Below are positions 14,795-16,580 of a DNA stretch of 16,580 nt, piece after piece (positions within the stretch are counted from its first letter, which is position 1; each line of letters opens with the position of its first letter). A model generated the notes under the pieces. The model was not told the DNA's origin and ran no database searches. It worked only from the letters and a program-made list of their open reading frames with translations. Source of the stretch: Halovenus sp. Lineage in GTDB: Archaea; Halobacteriota; Halobacteria; Halobacteriales; Haloarculaceae. A program made the translations under genes and the position numbers. The stretch covers positions 1-16,580 of the forward strand of contig PUNZ01000047.1 of assembly GCA_003551945.1 (NCBI GenBank), written 5' to 3'.

Positions 14795-15730
14795 TTATGT
14801 GTGCTTTTCGAGCAGTCCGTCGGCGGCACGTCTCCACTCGACGTCCTCATCGAAATACTGCTCTGCAATTGGTTGCTCTGGCATTTCACCAGTGTGGCGC
14901 TTTTCCTCTCCGTAGGATGGGCGGTCCTGTACAAAGAACCGGCCGGTGAGCACCTCTCCTTCGTAGAGCCGAGATTCGGCGTCGTACATCGCAGCGCTCG
15001 CTTCGCGGCGGTCGCTTACGTCGAAATCGAACTCATCCGATTGCTGAACATCCGTGTATGGGACGTACTCCTTTGCGTCTTTGTTCCAGGTTGGACACTG
15101 GGTGAGGAAATCAACGTGGGCGAACCCATCGTGTGCGATTGCTTCGGCCAAAATTTCCTGCGCCTGCCGTGGGTTCGTTGCGGCTGTCCGTGCCACATAG
15201 GAGGCACCGGATGCCAGCGACAGCGAAAGCGGTCGAACCGGGTCTTTGGCGCTGCCCGCTGGCTGGGTTTTCGATTTGTGCCCCTTTGGACTCGTGGGGG
15301 AGGTCTGTCCTTTCGTGAGCCCGAAAATCTCGTTGTTGAACACGATATAGGTCATATCGTGGTTCTCACGCGCGGTGTGCATGAAGTGGTTGCCACCGAT
15401 ACCGTATCCGTCACCGTCACCACCGGCAGCAACGACTTCGAGGCCAGGATTGGCGAGCTTTGCCGCTCGTGCAATTGGGAGTGACCGGCCGTGAATCGAG
15501 TGGTAGCCGTAACTCTCAAAGTAGCTTGAAAGTTTTCCGGAACAGCCGATACCCGTCACCAGCAGTACCTCTTCCGGTGAGCGGCCGAGTTCGACCATTG
15601 CGCCTTTGAGCGCGTTCAGGACGGCGAAATCCCCACAGCCTGGACACCAGGTTGGCTGTGGTTCGACACCGGGTGTGAACGCTTCCTTGTCTGACTCGCT
15701 ATCCTCCGAAATCGCTGTGAATGCTGACAT
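14795..15730 (-). CDS. porB: Pyruvate:ferredoxin oxidoreductase beta subunit
   Basis: A 311-residue thiamine-diphosphate subunit of a 2-oxoacid:ferredoxin oxidoreductase. It oxidises pyruvate to acetyl-CoA and passes electrons through an iron-sulfur cluster to ferredoxin. The thiamine-diphosphate motif runs from GDGDGYGIGG (104-113) to NNEIFG (132-137). Cluster ligands fit C29 and C32 (CPGCGD), C63 (GIGCSGK) and C212 (TQCPTW), the same spacing as in structurally studied archaeal homologues. The length and the sequence, including SIHGRSLPIARAAK and the YGEEKRHTGEMPEQP tail, fit haloarchaeal PorB better than the shorter KorB, so pyruvate is favoured over 2-oxoglutarate. GAGGTGA at 15737-15743 is a Shine-Dalgarno sequence 7 bases before the ATG. 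The gene follows porA by 31 bases. Confidence 0.92.
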   Translation of the reverse strand: MSAFTAISEDSESDKEAFTPGVEPQPTWCPGCGDFAVLNALKGAMVELGRSPEEVLLVTGIGCSGKLSSYFESYGYHSIHGRSLPIARAAKLANPGLEVVAAGGDGDGYGIGGNHFMHTARENHDMTYIVFNNEIFGLTKGQTSPTSPKGHKSKTQPAGSAKDPVRPLSLSLASGASYVARTAATNPRQAQEILAEAIAHDGFAHVDFLTQCPTWNKDAKEYVPYTDVQQSDEFDFDVSDRREASAAMYDAESRLYEGEVLTGRFFVQDRPSYGEEKRHTGEMPEQPIAEQYFDEDVEWRRAADGLLEKHT

Positions 15731-15736
15731 TAGTGG

Positions 15737-15743
15737 TCACCTC
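15737..15743 (-). promoter_or_regulatory. Shine-Dalgarno site of porB
   Basis: Reads GAGGTGA on the minus strand, 6-7 bases before the porB ATG (15730). It is unusually strong for this window, where most starts look leaderless, and fits porB being an internal gene of a porA-porB transcript. Confidence 0.6.
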
Positions 15744-15761
15744 GTGGTTTGCTGTGCATGG

Positions 15762-16580
15762 TTAATCACCCGCTGCCGGCTGGAGAACAAGGTTCCCTGC
15801 CGGCGGTTCCTCGCCGTTAACTGTTGATTCGAACCCTTCGACAATCTCGCCGGGCTCGAACGGTTCGCCATCGTATTTAAGCATACTCGAGAGCTTCTCG
15901 CCGAATCGACCGAGTTCTTTCTGGGTCAGGCCGCGGAACTGTCCGGTTGCGTTCATCTCGACGACGACGCACTCGTCGACGCTTTCGAGGAACTCGGTTA
16001 CCTCCCCTTTTGGATACGGCATTAGGTCGCTCACTCCGAGCGCTTTCACCTTGTGGCCGGCAGCATTGAGTCGGTCGACGGCTTCGAAGACCGTATCTTG
16101 TGTGCTGCCCCAGGTCATCAGACCGAGCGTGGCATCGTCTGGGCCGTGGTATGTCTGGTTGCTCTCGCCGCGAGTATCGAGTCGGTCGCGAACGGATTCG
16201 AGCTTTCGGAGTCGTCGGTCCATCTGTGCTTTCCGGTTGTCTGGGTCTTCGCAGATGTGGCCAACTTCCTGTGATTCGTTTCCAGTGACAAGGTGGCGTC
16301 CACCTTTCTGTCCCGGAATCGAACGTGGGTTCGAGCCATCCTCGACATCGTGTCTGTAGCGTTGGAACTTTCCAGAGGCGTCGTGGGCGGCCTCTGCAAG
16401 CTCTTCTTCGGTCAGGACAGCACCGAGGTCTGGTGACGGCTCGCGGTCGAAAAATTCCAGCGGGACAGTGCGCAGTTCGCCCTGTGTCTTCTGGTCATAG
16501 ACGACAATCGCGGGAACGTTGTAATCGTACGCGAGGTCGAACGCAAGTCGTGTCTGTTCGTAGGCTTCACGGACATTGGC
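15762..16580 (-). CDS. porA: Pyruvate:ferredoxin oxidoreductase alpha subunit, C-terminal part (cut by window edge)
   Basis: The reading frame is open from the window edge to the stop codon at 15762-15764, giving the last 272 residues of a protein that begins beyond base 16580. The visible part contains VPAIVVYDQKTQGELRTVPLEFFDRE, the GRHLVTGNESQEVGH segment, and a C-terminal domain with MTWGSTQDTVFEAVDRLNAAG and VVVEMNATGQFRGLTQKELG. These are typical of the fused gamma-alpha subunit of haloarchaeal 2-oxoacid:ferredoxin oxidoreductases. This subunit would bind the 2-oxoacid and coenzyme A and form a complex with PorB. The substrate-specificity and N-terminal gamma regions are outside the window, so pyruvate is inferred from the adjoining beta subunit. 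The gene lies 31 bases upstream of porB. Confidence 0.9.
   Translation of the reverse strand, partial: ANVREAYEQTRLAFDLAYDYNVPAIVVYDQKTQGELRTVPLEFFDREPSPDLGAVLTEEELAEAAHDASGKFQRYRHDVEDGSNPRSIPGQKGGRHLVTGNESQEVGHICEDPDNRKAQMDRRLRKLESVRDRLDTRGESNQTYHGPDDATLGLMTWGSTQDTVFEAVDRLNAAGHKVKALGVSDLMPYPKGEVTEFLESVDECVVVEMNATGQFRGLTQKELGRFGEKLSSMLKYDGEPFEPGEIVEGFESTVNGEEPPAGNLVLQPAAGD

Noticed and set aside
14801..15484. Open frame of 227 codons opposite porB
   Set aside because: It is entirely antisense to a clear porB, its translation has no acidic bias or known motif, and no promoter precedes it.
1..16580. Search for tRNA, rRNA, CRISPR and insertion-sequence features
   Set aside because: No cloverleaf-like segment, regularly spaced repeats, or transposase was seen by eye in any gap. 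Short intergenic spaces leave little room for them.

Overview
The window is chromosomal DNA of a haloarchaeon (class Halobacteria). Three things point there: the acidic, Asp/Glu-rich proteins; archaeal gene families (proteasome-activating nucleotidase, archaeosine radical SAM enzyme RaSEA, class I HMG-CoA reductase, Bat/HTH_10 regulator, two-gene PorAB); and A/T-rich TATA elements about 25-30 bases upstream of many start codons, as expected for leaderless transcripts. GC content is moderate for the group by eye (not counted). I cannot name the genus. No rRNA, tRNA, CRISPR array, insertion sequence or integrase was seen, and no gene-free stretch exceeds about 160 bases.

Layout. (1) 1-305, minus: N-terminus of leucyl-tRNA synthetase, cut by the window edge. 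(2) 439-1004, plus: a ribbon-helix-helix antitoxin and a RelE/ParE-type toxin broken by a 4-base tandem duplication. (3) 1048-2259, minus: PAN proteasomal ATPase. (4) 2420-3249, plus: a small winged-helix regulator followed by an ACT-domain regulator. (5) 3312-8155, plus: a 958-residue multi-sensor Bat-type regulator, RaSEA, and a DICT-domain sensory protein. (6) 8180-13136, minus: a GAF histidine kinase, a PadR-like winged-helix protein, HMG-CoA reductase, a thioredoxin-like protein, and a REC-PAS-GAF histidine kinase. (7) 13190-16580, minus: dihydrofolate reductase, a thioredoxin-reductase-like flavoprotein, PorB and the C-terminal part of PorA.

How the genes may work together. Most genes are core metabolism or information processing: tRNA charging and modification, protein turnover, isoprenoid lipid precursor synthesis, folate reduction, and pyruvate oxidation with ferredoxin. 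The distinctive feature is a concentration of soluble sensory proteins in 3.3-13.1 kb (Bat-type regulator, DICT protein, two histidine kinases) around the mevalonate-pathway enzyme. A second theme is redox. A CGVC thioredoxin lies directly upstream of HMG-CoA reductase. A thioredoxin-reductase-like protein whose nucleotide-binding motif departs from the usual NADPH form lies directly downstream of the ferredoxin-reducing PorAB genes. The links between these genes are inferred from position and domain content and are not proven by the sequence.
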